A stretch of DNA of 64,000 nt from Sulfitobacter sp. THAF37 (GCF_009363555.1 NZ_CP045372.1:2925501-2989500); one strand, 5' to 3'; positions 16,822 through 25,120 are shown, numbered from the stretch's first letter. Numbers and translations are program-made. Notes: generated from the sequence alone by a model not told the origin.

Positions 16822-17829
16822 TCAGTTCCGGTCGAAGGTGATCGACCCTTCGAAGCTGCCCCATTTCGATGTGGTGATCCCGTTGGCGGCGGAGCCTGCA
16901 TAGCTGTCCAGTCCCCTCAGCCGGATCGCGGTGACACTGCCGCCCTCATCCCCGACTACGCCCGCGTGGCGCGCCGCGGTGCAGATGTCGCTGTCGGCGG
17001 TATAGGGCCCGCTGCCCCAGACCGATTTGCTGATCGGCGCGTTTTCCGGGCAGACGCAAACCAGACTGTCGGTATCCGCGGGCATGGTCTCGCAGGTGCC
17101 CTGCAACGTGGTCACAGTGGCCGCCGCCGCCGCCACCTCGAAACTTTGCCCGTAAGAGCCCCAGCGGCTGGTGGTCACACCGTTCTGGCTGGTCCCTTCG
17201 TAGGCGTCCCGGCCCGGTGCCGCAGTGACCCGGACCTGACCGCCCGCCGCCGGGATCGCCCCCGCATGCACCGCCGCGCGGCAGACATCGCTGTCGCCGG
17301 TGTAGGGGCCGCTGCCCCAGACCGACCCGCCGCTGTCGCTGCCCTCGGGGCAGGAACAGGTGTAGGGTGCCAAATCCGCCGAAAAGCCGCTGCAGGCCAA
17401 CACCGGCCCGCCAGAGGGTTCAGATGCCGTCTGGCCCGCGATCTGCGCCAGCATCACGTCAAAGCTGGATTGATAGAGGCCCCAGCGTTTGGACGAAATG
17501 CCATTGGCGTCCGACGCCGTATAGGAGGTTTGCCCGGCGCGGCCCATCACCGCCAGAACGCCACCATCTTCGTCGATCACCCCGGCGTGACGCGCAGCGG
17601 TGCAGACATCGGAATGGCCCGAATAGGGACCGCTGCCCCAGACGAACCTCTTGAAGGTCGTGGCCTTGCAGCTGCAAAGCTGGACGGTCCCCTCCTCGAT
17701 CCCGCGTCCCTTGCCGCAGGCGGGCGCGGCGTCGATCTCGGCCTGGGTGAAAACGGCGGCTTCCTGCGCGTACAGCGGGGCACAGAACGCCGCCAAAGCG
17801 GCGGCAAGAGCAAAAATGGTGGGGCGCAT
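16822..17829 (-). CDS. Secreted protein with three tandem LCCL domains
   Basis: Protein of 335 residues. The signal peptide (1-22) ends in LYAQ. Three repeats of about 75 residues follow at roughly 52-128, 158-235 and 258-333. Each starts with a cysteine pair (CSC, CSC, CVC), has VWGSGPY, then SDVC or SDIC with AA.HAG, and closes with NG(I/V)xx(K/S)xWG before a short strand. This is the LCCL fold first defined in eukaryotic cochlin and Limulus factor C. The protein is probably periplasmic or extracellular; ligand and function are unknown. It is 84 bp upstream of the DUF2182 gene on the same strand and might be co-transcribed. Confidence 0.88.
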   Translation of the reverse strand: MRPTIFALAAALAAFCAPLYAQEAAVFTQAEIDAAPACGKGRGIEEGTVQLCSCKATTFKRFVWGSGPYSGHSDVCTAARHAGVIDEDGGVLAVMGRAGQTSYTASDANGISSKRWGLYQSSFDVMLAQIAGQTASEPSGGPVLACSGFSADLAPYTCSCPEGSDSGGSVWGSGPYTGDSDVCRAAVHAGAIPAAGGQVRVTAAPGRDAYEGTSQNGVTTSRWGSYGQSFEVAAAAATVTTLQGTCETMPADTDSLVCVCPENAPISKSVWGSGPYTADSDICTAARHAGVVGDEGGSVTAIRLRGLDSYAGSAANGITTSKWGSFEGSITFDRN

Positions 17830-17909
17830 GGCAAATTCCTTTGGCTGAATGAAAAGAGCCTAGCCAGCGGTGCCTCCTCTGCCAAGACATATCGCGCGCC
17901 GCGGCGCGC

Positions 17910-19322
17910 TCAGACGTTGATCTGTTCGGGCGGATGTTCCAGCAGATCCCGCAGCCGCTCCATCGCCGCCTCGAAGCTCCTGAGCGACACGGCGGCATTG
18001 ATGGCCATGCGCAGGGCATGGGGGGCATTGGCATCGCGTGCCGCGAATTCCTCCGCCGCGCGGACCTGCACGCCGACCTTTTCGGCGGCCTGGCAGAACG
18101 CGCTGGCCCGCCACCCCTGCGGCAGGTTCAGCCAGACAAAGGGCACATCGCGCCGCCAGTGCAGATCGAAGCCGCCCAGCATGTTGACCGCCACCTTGAC
18201 GTAGCGTTCCACCCCCTCGCGCGAGGCGTCCATGATGGCGGGCAGCTCCGGGTGGCGCAGCAGTTTGGCGGTCAGGTCGATCATCGGCGTCGCCAGCCCG
18301 AAAAAGCTGTGCTCGGACGTGCGGTGAAGCGCGCCCGCCAGCCCCTTGGGCGGAATGACACACCCGATGCGCAACGCGGGCGTGATGGATTTCGACAGCG
18401 AAGACACGTACCAGCCCCGCTCCGGCGCAAGCTGGCGATAGCCTTCGCCCTCGGCCCGGCCCATCCGGTAGCAGTCGTCCTCAAGAATCTGCAGATCGTA
18501 CTGCCGCGCCACCGCCACGATCTCGGCCCGCCGCTCCATGGGGGTGAACCCGCAGGTCGGGCTGTGGACCTCGGGCGAGGTGCACAGCACCTGTGCCTCA
18601 GGGTGACGTTCGGCGGCGGCGGCCAGGGCCGCGGGCACAATGCCCTGCGCATCCATTTCGATGGCGACGACATCCGCGCGCAACGCCTCGGCCGCGCGGC
18701 GGAAGCCGGGATAGCACAACGTCTCGACAAACACCGTGGGACGGCGGCCCTGCAAAACCGTCTGGAACATCAGCATGATGGCGTTCTGGCCGCCCAGGCT
18801 CAGCACGATGTCCTTTTCGTCCACCGGACCGATGGGCGTGCCCTGCAGCCAGTCCACCATGGCCTCGCGCGCCGCAAGCGCGCTGCGCCGCGACGGATAG
18901 TGCATCACACCCGATGGCGGGTCCTGCGCCACCTCGATCAACAACCGGCGGATCAGCTCCGCCTGCCCGCCGTTCGGCAGATGCGGGGAGTACAGATTGA
19001 CCTCGGTCATATCGCCGCCGGTGTTGTGCGGCACCGGGTCGATTTCGATCAGGTTCAGGGGCTGCCCGACCTCTTTGGGCGCCGCCACGAAGGTGCCGCG
19101 CCCCACCTCGGCGCGCAGGGTCCCGTCGTCGGTCAGTATGTTGTACGCGCGGGCCACCGTGCCGGGGGTAATTCCCAGTTTCCACGCAAGATCGCGGACC
19201 GGGGGCAATTTGTCATCAACCTGCAACGCCTTTGTCGCGATGCGGCTGCGGATCATTGTTACAACCGCTTTGTACTTCGGACCTGTCGCGGAAAGAGCAT
19301 CTGCCGTCCAAATTGTATCCAT
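17910..19322 (-). CDS. MocR-type regulator: GntR winged helix fused to class I aminotransferase domain
   Basis: Protein of 470 residues. Residues about 15-85 form a GntR winged helix (KLPPVRDLAWKLGITPGTVARAYNIL). Residues about 120-465 are a fold-type I aminotransferase domain with LSLGGQNAIM, the aspartate in ILEDDCYRMG and the PLP lysine in SSLSKSITPALR. MocR proteins bind PLP or amino-acid adducts and control neighbouring genes. The gene is divergent from a DUF1127 gene with only 98 bp between start codons. An operator-like dyad overlaps its own ATG, which points to autoregulation. The regulated pathway is unknown. Confidence 0.9.
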   Translation of the reverse strand: MDTIWTADALSATGPKYKAVVTMIRSRIATKALQVDDKLPPVRDLAWKLGITPGTVARAYNILTDDGTLRAEVGRGTFVAAPKEVGQPLNLIEIDPVPHNTGGDMTEVNLYSPHLPNGGQAELIRRLLIEVAQDPPSGVMHYPSRRSALAAREAMVDWLQGTPIGPVDEKDIVLSLGGQNAIMLMFQTVLQGRRPTVFVETLCYPGFRRAAEALRADVVAIEMDAQGIVPAALAAAAERHPEAQVLCTSPEVHSPTCGFTPMERRAEIVAVARQYDLQILEDDCYRMGRAEGEGYRQLAPERGWYVSSLSKSITPALRIGCVIPPKGLAGALHRTSEHSFFGLATPMIDLTAKLLRHPELPAIMDASREGVERYVKVAVNMLGGFDLHWRRDVPFVWLNLPQGWRASAFCQAAEKVGVQVRAAEEFAARDANAPHALRMAINAAVSLRSFEAAMERLRDLLEHPPEQINV

Positions 19323-19401
19323 TACAATATTTCCCTAGCGCCCAGTTTCCGCTTCTTGTACCAAAATACTGTAGCAAATGCATACATTGTGTCAATACAA
19401 T
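19312..19401. promoter_or_regulatory. Two ATTGTA-type dyads between the MocR and DUF1127 genes
   Basis: ATTGTA-N5-TACAAT at 19312-19328 covers the MocR start codon. ATTGTG-N4-TACAAT at 19386-19401 lies 20 bp before the DUF1127 start, just ahead of its AAGGAG. Another TTGTAC half-site is at 19356-19361. The repeat of the same half-site on both sides of a regulator/target pair is what an autoregulated MocR operator would look like. Confidence 0.6.
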
Positions 19402-19420
19402 TATCTGGAAGGAGTTTCCC

Positions 19421-19651
19421 ATGACACAGACAAGACCGCTGACATCCGACGCGTTGAGCATCCTCGCGCAGCCCGGCACGCCGATCACGGCACAGCTGGC
19501 GGTGGCCTTCGCTGTCTGCGTCACGAAATGGGCCACGCGCCGCCGTACCCGGCTCGCCCTCTCGCGGCTGGAGCCCTGGCAGCTGAGCGACGTGGGACTG
19601 ACACCCGGGCAAGCCGAGATCGAGGCTTCCCGCGTGTTCTGGCGGGCCTGA
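19421..19651 (+). CDS. DUF1127 small protein
   Basis: Protein of 76 residues. The C-terminal half is the DUF1127 (YjiS-like) motif: RLALSRLEPWQLSDVGL, then a short basic/acidic stretch and FW near the end. The N-terminal half has a hydrophobic stretch (TAQLAVAFAVCVT). Proteins of this type in alphaproteobacteria are small, abundant and linked to RNA or phosphate/carbon physiology. The ATG at 19421 has AAGGAG six bases upstream. It is divergent from a MocR regulator and ends with its own terminator. Confidence 0.85.
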   Translation: MTQTRPLTSDALSILAQPGTPITAQLAVAFAVCVTKWATRRRTRLALSRLEPWQLSDVGLTPGQAEIEASRVFWRA

Positions 19652-19683
19652 CGTCCCTGTGGGGCCAGCCAGACCTCTTCACT

Positions 19684-19709
19684 GGGCCGGAGCGATCCGG
19701 CCCATTTTT
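19684..19709 (+). terminator. Rho-independent terminator of the DUF1127 gene
   Basis: GGGCCGG (19684-19690) pairs with CCGGCCC (19697-19703) around a six-base loop, followed by ATTTTTC. It lies 33 bp past the DUF1127 stop. Confidence 0.85.
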
Positions 19710-19736
19710 CGTTTCAGAAGACCAGGTTGACCGGCC

Positions 19737-20165
19737 CTAGACGTCCTTGCGTGGCGGGATGGCATAGGTCAGCGTGGCACGCGCGACAGGCGCATCCATG
19801 CCCACCGAATGCAGCATCACATCCGTTACCGACAACAGCTTGCCCAGCTTCAGCAGGCGTGCATTCGCGATCAGATCCACCCCCGCCTGCGGCTTGCGCA
19901 TGAAGTCGATGGAGCAATTCGTGGTCACTGCCAACGCCTGCGGCCCGATCATCGCCAGCGTGGCAAGGTAGGCGGACACATCCGCCAGCGCGAACATCGA
20001 CGGCCCCGAGATCGTGCCGCCCGGTCGCAGGTGCCGGTCCTGTGTCAGCAACCGCATGGTCAAGCTGCCCTCGCCCACCTCGTCGATGGCAAAGTCGTCG
20101 GCGACCTGCGCAAAGACCTCTTTCATGAATCGGCTCAGATCTTCGGCGGTCATGACAACGGGCAT
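19737..20165 (-). CDS. PaaI-type hotdog-fold acyl-CoA thioesterase
   Basis: Protein of 142 residues of the hotdog thioesterase superfamily. The central helix motif is PGGTISGPSMFALADV (about 48-63), the place where PaaI/YdiI family members carry their catalytic acid or serine. The later strands TTNCSIDFMRKP and LSVTDVMLHS fit. It would hydrolyse an acyl-CoA to CoA and free acid; substrate unknown. GAGAGGA precedes the ATG at 20165. It is divergent from an enoyl-CoA hydratase gene with 57 bp between starts, suggesting a shared fatty or aromatic acyl-CoA role. Confidence 0.85.
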   Translation of the reverse strand: MPVVMTAEDLSRFMKEVFAQVADDFAIDEVGEGSLTMRLLTQDRHLRPGGTISGPSMFALADVSAYLATLAMIGPQALAVTTNCSIDFMRKPQAGVDLIANARLLKLGKLLSVTDVMLHSVGMDAPVARATLTYAIPPRKDV

Positions 20166-20222
20166 GCTTGTCCTCTCTTGCAGTGCAGGGCAAAGTTGTA
20201 GCGATTGAGACCGGAGGGCAAG

Positions 20223-21008
20223 ATGGCAATTCTCGAAACCCAGCGTCACGGCGCGGTGATGAACCTGACGATGAACGCACCCGAGCGGTTGAACGCGCTG
20301 TCGGACGAGATGCTGGCGGCGCTGACCGAAACGCTGGAGGGCTGCGCGGGCGACCCGGACATCAGGGTGATCACCCTGGCGGGCAGCGGCAAGGCGTTCT
20401 GCGCGGGCCACGACCTGCGCCAGATGACCGCCATGCGCCAGGCCGAAGATGGGGGCGCCGCCGCCTTCAAGGATCTGTTCGACCGGTGCAGCAGGGTGAT
20501 GACCCAGATCCAGGCCATGCCACAGCCGGTGATCGCGCAGGTCCACGGCATCGCCACCGCCGCGGGCTGCCAGCTGGTCGCCACCTGCGATCTGGCCGTC
20601 GCCGCCGAAGACACCCGTTTTGGCGTCAACGGCGTCAACATCGGGCTGTTCTGCTCGACCCCCATGGTCGCACTCAGCCGCAACATCCCCCGCAAGCAGG
20701 CATTCGAGATGCTGACGACGGGCGATTTCATCGACGCCGCCCGTGCCCGCGACCTCGGCCTGGTGAACCGCGTGGTTGCCGGAGATTCGCTGGCGGGGGA
20801 AACCGCCGCGCTGGCCGAACAGATCGCGGGCAAGCTGGGCGCCGCCGTCAGGATCGGCAAACAGGCCTTCTATGCTCAGCTTCAGATGCCCCTGGCCGAC
20901 GCCTATGCCTACACAGGCGACGTCATGGTACAGAACATGCTGCGCGACGACACCGCCGAGGGGATCGACGCCTTTCTGACCAAACGCCCCCCCGACTGGA
21001 AACAGTGA
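20223..21008 (+). CDS. Enoyl-CoA hydratase/isomerase family protein
   Basis: Crotonase-fold protein of 261 residues. The oxyanion-hole segments are GKAFCAGHDLRQM (about 58-70) and HGIATAAGCQLVATCDLAVA (about 105-124). The catalytic glutamate found in classical hydratases is not obvious at the second site (FGVNGVNIGLFCS), so isomerase, hydrolase or another crotonase reaction is possible. The ATG at 20223 has GGAGG five bases upstream and is preferred to a TTG at 20205. It is divergent from a thioesterase gene. Confidence 0.87.
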   Translation: MAILETQRHGAVMNLTMNAPERLNALSDEMLAALTETLEGCAGDPDIRVITLAGSGKAFCAGHDLRQMTAMRQAEDGGAAAFKDLFDRCSRVMTQIQAMPQPVIAQVHGIATAAGCQLVATCDLAVAAEDTRFGVNGVNIGLFCSTPMVALSRNIPRKQAFEMLTTGDFIDAARARDLGLVNRVVAGDSLAGETAALAEQIAGKLGAAVRIGKQAFYAQLQMPLADAYAYTGDVMVQNMLRDDTAEGIDAFLTKRPPDWKQ

Positions 21009-21014
21009 CCGTTT

Positions 21015-21110
21015 CTGCAGGACCTTGCCGCGCTGGACAAGACCGACGAAATGATCCGCATCGGTGCCGCGTGGCAGCCTCCGTGGCGCGGCCACGCGGT
21101 CTGCCGCCGG
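21015..21110 (+). pseudogene. Possible remnant of an AlkA-type DNA-3-methyladenine glycosylase C-terminus
   Basis: Immediately after the enoyl-CoA hydratase stop, one frame encodes about 32 residues including LAALDKTDEMIRIGAAW, QP and WRGHA. This resembles the last helix of AlkA-like glycosylases, where the sequence AWxPWRSxA is common. No start codon or upstream domain is present, and the frame becomes unlike the family afterwards. If correct, most of the gene has been deleted. The match is judged from memory only. Confidence 0.3.
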
Positions 21111-21239
21111 CCCTGCCTTGGTCACTTTTTCGCCCTGTCGAAACTGTTTCCAGATGCAGCTTCAATTGTTGATCGTATTTCTACTTTCAATTCTGGCCGA
21201 ATTGGGGCATAAATCAGACAGCACCTGAGGGTGCAGGAT

Positions 21240-21318
21240 ATTTGGGTCGCCGCCGGCGGAAGGTCCCTCCAGGTCAGCCTCTCACTGACCGACCATTCCC
21301 GCAGCGGCGACCCCAAAT
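21240..21318. repeat. Structured non-coding element with long terminal inverted repeat upstream of trmFO
   Basis: ATTTGGGTCGCCGC (21240-21253) pairs with GCGGCGACCCCAAAT (21304-21318), giving about 14 bp with a single bulged base. Inside, GGTCAG (21272-21277) pairs with CTGACC (21285-21290). The total length is 79 bp. It lies in the 383-bp gap between the enoyl-CoA hydratase stop and trmFO, where no intact gene is visible. It could be a structured RNA, a leader, or a small mobile (MITE-like) remnant. Confidence 0.5.
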
Positions 21319-21391
21319 CATCTGAATTTCCCGACATCCGCCTGTACCGCTGCCCATTGCGCGCGGGGCTCGCCTGGCCTACATCGCTGCC

Positions 21392-22744
21392 ATGACACAA
21401 ACACTTCACATCGTGGGTGGCGGCATGGCAGGATCCGAAGCCGCCTGGCAGGCCGCCAATTCGGGCATCGACGTGGTCCTGCATGAAATGCGGCCCGAAG
21501 TCGGCACATTTGCGCATCAGACCGGGATGCTCGGCGAGATGGTCTGCTCCAACTCTTTCCGCTCCGACGACGACGAACAGAACGCCGTGGGTCTGTTGCA
21601 CTGGGAAATGCGCGCCGCGAACGGCCTTATCATGGCCTGCGCCGACAAGCACAAACTACCGGCGGGCGGCGCGCTTGCGGTGGACCGCGAGCCCTTTGCC
21701 CAATCCGTCACCGAGGCGCTGTTGGCGCATCCGCGCGTGACCGTCGAATACGGCGAGATCACGGACCTGCCCGCCGAAGGACACTGGATCATTGCGACCG
21801 GGCCGCTGACCTCGGGCAAGCTGGCCGAAGCGATAGCCAGCCGTACCGGCGCTGAGGCGCTGGCGTTCTTCGACGCCATCGCGCCGATCGTCTATTTCGA
21901 CAGCATCGACATGAGCAAGGCCTGGATGCAGTCGCGCTATGACAAGGGCGAGACCGAGGAAGAGCGCACCGCCTATCTGAACTGCCCGATGGATCGCGAC
22001 CAGTACGAGGCGTTCATTGACGCGCTGCTGGCCGCCGAAAAGACCGAGTTCCGCGAGGGCGAGACGGCAGGCTATTTCGACGGCTGCCTGCCGATCGAGG
22101 TGATGGCCGAACGCGGTCGGGAAACTCTGCGCCACGGCCCGATGAAGCCCGTGGGCCTGACCAATCCCCACCAGCCCGAGGTCAAGGCCCATGCCGTTGT
22201 GCAGCTGCGCCGCGACAACAAGCTGGGCACGCTCTACAACATCGTGGGCTTTCAAACCAAGATGAAGTATGGCGCGCAAACTTCTGTTTTCAAAATGATA
22301 CCCGGACTGGAGAACGCCAGCTTCGCGCGCCTGGGCGGGATCCATCGCAACTCCTTCATCAATTCGCCCACGCTGCTGGACGACCGGATGCGGTTGCGGG
22401 CTCAACCGAACCTGCGCTTTGCTGGACAGATCACCGGCGTCGAAGGCTACGTGGAAAGCGCCGCGATGGGGTTGCTGGCGGGGCGCATGGCATCTGCCGA
22501 GATCCTGGGCCAGGACCTGCCACCGCCGCCCGACACCACCGCGATGGGTGCCCTGATCACCCATATCACCGGCGGGGCCGAGGCCAAGACCTTCCAGCCG
22601 ATGAACGTGAACTTCGGCCTGTTCCCTCCGGTAGAGGGACTGCGGGGCGGCAGACGCGGCCGCAAGGACCGCTACAAGGCCTATACCGACCGGGCCAAGG
22701 CCGACTGGCGCGACTGGCTGGACAGCATGGCGGTCCCGGCTTAA
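21392..22744 (+). CDS. trmFO: TrmFO, folate/FAD-dependent tRNA(uracil-54) C5-methyltransferase
   Basis: Protein of 450 residues that makes ribothymidine-54 in tRNA using methylenetetrahydrofolate and FADH2. The FAD dinucleotide-binding loop is [13 protein letters not shown] at the N-terminus, followed by LHEMRP. Then comes the family stretch [16 protein letters not shown], which includes a conserved cysteine, and [11 protein letters not shown]. Later VNFGLFPP and the C-terminal RADWRDWL segment also fit. Length equals the usual 440-470. The start is 383 bp after the previous gene and 10 bp upstream of the next, so it probably heads the trmFO-methyltransferase-gluQRS unit, two of whose members are tRNA-modification genes. 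Confidence 0.95.
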   Translation: MTQTLHIVGGGMAGSEAAWQAANSGIDVVLHEMRPEVGTFAHQTGMLGEMVCSNSFRSDDDEQNAVGLLHWEMRAANGLIMACADKHKLPAGGALAVDREPFAQSVTEALLAHPRVTVEYGEITDLPAEGHWIIATGPLTSGKLAEAIASRTGAEALAFFDAIAPIVYFDSIDMSKAWMQSRYDKGETEEERTAYLNCPMDRDQYEAFIDALLAAEKTEFREGETAGYFDGCLPIEVMAERGRETLRHGPMKPVGLTNPHQPEVKAHAVVQLRRDNKLGTLYNIVGFQTKMKYGAQTSVFKMIPGLENASFARLGGIHRNSFINSPTLLDDRMRLRAQPNLRFAGQITGVEGYVESAAMGLLAGRMASAEILGQDLPPPPDTTAMGALITHITGGAEAKTFQPMNVNFGLFPPVEGLRGGRRGRKDRYKAYTDRAKADWRDWLDSMAVPA

Positions 22745-22753
22745 CCTCCGTGC

Positions 22754-23368
22754 ATGGCAAAGACATTTCTCGACAAGGCATACGGTGGCCGGGACACGGC
22801 TGACACGCGCCAATTGTACGACGACTGGGCGGCAACCTATGAGGCGGAAATCGGCGAGAATGGCTATGCCACGCCCGGCCGCTGCGCAGAGGCGCTCAAG
22901 CGGTTCGCACCGGATCCCGATGCCGCAATTCTCGATTTCGGCTGCGGCACCGGATTGTCCGGCCTGGCCCTGAAACTTGCCGGTTTCACGACGATCGACG
23001 GTATGGACCTTTCCGGCGAAATGCTGGCCGTGGCCCGCGAGAAGAACATCTATCGTGACCTGGTGCTGATCGACGGAACCGGCGCGCCGCCGGTCGCCAA
23101 GGGACACTACGCCGCAATCGCGGCCATCGGCGCGATCGGTGTCGGCGCCGCACCGGTCAGCGTGCTGGATCACCTGATGCACGCCTTGCCCAAGGGGGGC
23201 CATTGCGTTTTTTCGTTCAACGATCATGCCCTGCAGGATCCGGTCCATGAAGCGCGCGTGATGGACTGGACAGACTGCGGCGCAGCGCGGCTCCTGTTTC
23301 GCGAACACGGCGAACACCTGCCGGGAATCGGGGTGAACTCCAACGTCTATGTACTTGAAAAAACGTGA
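22754..23368 (+). CDS. Class I SAM-dependent methyltransferase
   Basis: Protein of 204 residues with a Rossmann methyltransferase fold. SAM motif I is ILDFGCGTGLSG (about 58-69) and motif II has GMDLSGEML. The N-terminal YDDWAATYEAE is typical of the Williams-Beuren/UbiE-like small methyltransferases. Substrate is unknown. It starts 9 bp after trmFO and its stop overlaps the GTG of gluQRS by four bases, so the three genes are coupled. That context makes a tRNA or translation-linked substrate conceivable, but this is inference. Confidence 0.85.
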   Translation: MAKTFLDKAYGGRDTADTRQLYDDWAATYEAEIGENGYATPGRCAEALKRFAPDPDAAILDFGCGTGLSGLALKLAGFTTIDGMDLSGEMLAVAREKNIYRDLVLIDGTGAPPVAKGHYAAIAAIGAIGVGAAPVSVLDHLMHALPKGGHCVFSFNDHALQDPVHEARVMDWTDCGAARLLFREHGEHLPGIGVNSNVYVLEKT

Positions 23369-24204
23369 CATTTCGCACCCGATTTGCCCCGTCCCCCACT
23401 GGTCCGCTGCACCTGGGCCATGCCTATTCCGCCATTCTCGCCCATGACATGGCGCGCGAGGCCGGAGGCGATTTTCTGGTACGGATGGAAAACACCGATC
23501 TGCAACGCAGCAAACCACAGTGGGAGGCGCTGATCCTTGAGGATCTCGCTTGGCTGGGGTTGACCTGGACCGAACCTGTGCTGCGCCAGTCCGACAAGCT
23601 GGACAGCTACGAGGCGTCTCTGACCCGGCTGCAGGACCTTGATCTGCTGTATCCCTGCGGCTGTTCGCGAAAAGACATCCGCGCCGCCGCCGCGGCCCCG
23701 CAGGAAGGCGCAGTTCCTGATGTCTACCCCGGCACCTGCAAGCACCGCGACATGGCAAGCCGTCAGCCCGGCGACGCGCTGCGCCTGCACATGGACCGCG
23801 CGCTGGCGATTTTTGGCGACGATCTGCCCGGCTATTCCGAAACCGGCCCGAAACACGCCGGGTATCACCGGATCGCGCCGGAGCAGGCGTTGTCGACGAT
23901 TGGAGACGTGGTCCTATACCGCAAGAACGACGGCATCATCGCCTATTTCCTTGCCTCGGCACTGGACGACGTGGCGCAGGACATCAGCCATGTGGTGCGC
24001 GGAGAGGATCTGTTCGACTTCACCGCGATACAGGTGCTGTTGCTGGCGCTGCTGGGGTTGCCCGTGCCAGCCTATCACCATCACCGGCTGATCCGGGACA
24101 AGAATGGCAAGAGGCTGGCCAAACGGGACGACGCGCGGGCAATTTCCCTGTTCCGGGCCGGTGGCAAGACACCTGGGGAAATTCGTTCTATGGTCGGCCT
24201 TTAG
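23365..24204 (+). CDS. gluQRS: Glutamyl-Q tRNA(Asp) synthetase
   Basis: Truncated glutamyl-tRNA synthetase paralogue of 279 residues that attaches glutamate to queuosine in tRNA(Asp). It has RFAPSPTGPLHLGHA (HIGH-type motif) at the start and GKRLAKRDDA as the KMSKS counterpart. Zinc ligands are seen in YPCGCSRKDI and YPGTCKHR. The C-terminal anticodon-binding domain of true GluRS is absent, as expected. The GTG start overlaps the previous stop (GTGA). Its final bases form part of a stem shared with the convergent hisI gene. Confidence 0.93.
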   Translation: MTFRTRFAPSPTGPLHLGHAYSAILAHDMAREAGGDFLVRMENTDLQRSKPQWEALILEDLAWLGLTWTEPVLRQSDKLDSYEASLTRLQDLDLLYPCGCSRKDIRAAAAAPQEGAVPDVYPGTCKHRDMASRQPGDALRLHMDRALAIFGDDLPGYSETGPKHAGYHRIAPEQALSTIGDVVLYRKNDGIIAYFLASALDDVAQDISHVVRGEDLFDFTAIQVLLLALLGLPVPAYHHHRLIRDKNGKRLAKRDDARAISLFRAGGKTPGEIRSMVGL

Positions 24205-24220
24205 GCGCCGTTCCTAAAGG
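24198..24220. terminator. Stem-loop shared by the convergent gluQRS and hisI 3' ends
   Basis: CCTTTAGG (24198-24205) and CCTAAAGG (24213-24220) form a perfect 8-bp stem with a seven-base loop. The stop codons of both genes lie within the stem arms. There is no T-run, so this may be a weak bidirectional transcript end or only a codon-constrained palindrome. Confidence 0.4.
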
Positions 24221-24570
24221 GGTTGTGCGATCTCGACCACTTCGCCGTCCCGCACAGCGCGGTAAAAACAACTGCGGCGCCCGGTGTGACAGGCCGGACC
24301 GGTCTGGCGCACCAGCACCAGCAGGCAGTCGGAGTCGCAATCGAACCGCAACTCGACCAGCTCCTGCAGATGCCCGCTGGTCTCTCCCTTGACCCAGAAC
24401 TGCGCGCGCGAGCGGCTCCAATAGGTCACGCGCCCGGTCTGCAGCGTCTGACGAATACTGTCGGCGTTCATCCAGGCCATCATCAGGACCTCGCCGGTTT
24501 CGGCGTCCTGGGCGATTGCGGGGATCAGCCCCGCGTCGTTGAAGGTCAGCGCATCGGGACTAAAGGACAT
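24214..24570 (-). CDS. hisI: Phosphoribosyl-AMP cyclohydrolase
   Basis: Zinc/magnesium enzyme of 118 residues for the third step of histidine synthesis, opening the adenine ring of PR-AMP. The motif set is complete: [30 protein letters not shown] and the zinc-ligand pair [11 protein letters not shown]. It lacks the HisE domain, as in other alphaproteobacteria. I use the ATG at 24570, which has GAGG upstream, instead of the ATG at 24597, which has none. It is divergent from the Fe-S scaffold gene and convergent with gluQRS. Confidence 0.94.
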   Translation of the reverse strand: MSFSPDALTFNDAGLIPAIAQDAETGEVLMMAWMNADSIRQTLQTGRVTYWSRSRAQFWVKGETSGHLQELVELRFDCDSDCLLVLVRQTGPACHTGRRSCFYRAVRDGEVVEIAQPL

Positions 24571-24644
24571 GGGGACCTCGCGTAAAATTTTTTGCATCTT
24601 GGCTTGGGGTGTTTATGTAGGGGTCGAGCGGCAAAGGGAACAGC

Positions 24645-25106
24645 ATGTCGGACGAAACGGACCTGATCAAACTTTATTCCGCGCGGATTCTGGCGCTGGC
24701 TGCCGATATTCCGCATCTGGGCCGCCTGGAGACGCCGGAGGCCACGGTCAAGCGCCGCTCGCCACTGTGCGGGTCGACCGTCACCGTCGATGTGGTGATG
24801 AGGGACGGCAAGGTGGCCGAAATGGCACAGGACGTGAAGGCCTGCGCCCTGGGACAGGCCGCCGCCGCCGTGACCGGCAAGGCGGCACTCGGTGCGACTA
24901 CAGCCCAACTGATCAAGGCGCGCGATCAATTGCGTGCAATGCTGAAAGAAGACGGTCCCGTGCCGGACGCCCCTTTTGACGGGTTCGAAGTGCTGACGCC
25001 TGCGACCGCCTACAAGAATCGCCACGCCTCTATCCTGCTGTCGATCGAGGCGCTGACCGAAGCGGCGGAGACCGCCGTGACCGCGGAACGGATCGGCGAA
25101 GCCTGA
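24645..25106 (+). CDS. Iron-sulfur cluster scaffold-like protein (IscU/NifU N-terminal family)
   Basis: Protein of 153 residues resembling the NifU N-terminal/IscU fold. Two expected cysteine sites are visible, PLCGSTV (about C42) and VKACALGQAAA (about C67). The third site, usually an RxxC pattern before a conserved helix, reads NRHASILLS, so histidine stands where cysteine is expected. It may assemble or carry an Fe-S cluster with a His ligand, or have lost scaffold activity. Proteins of this type next to hisI are common in alphaproteobacteria (family knowledge). The ATG at 24645 is 74 bp from the divergent hisI start. Confidence 0.8.
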   Translation: MSDETDLIKLYSARILALAADIPHLGRLETPEATVKRRSPLCGSTVTVDVVMRDGKVAEMAQDVKACALGQAAAAVTGKAALGATTAQLIKARDQLRAMLKEDGPVPDAPFDGFEVLTPATAYKNRHASILLSIEALTEAAETAVTAERIGEA

Positions 25107-25120
25107 GCTGCTTTCATGCG

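Noticed and set aside
15712..18204. 830-codon plus-strand frame opposite DUF1326, DUF2182, LCCL and MocR genes
   Set aside because: It spans four genes with clear motifs on the minus strand and contains no recognisable domain.
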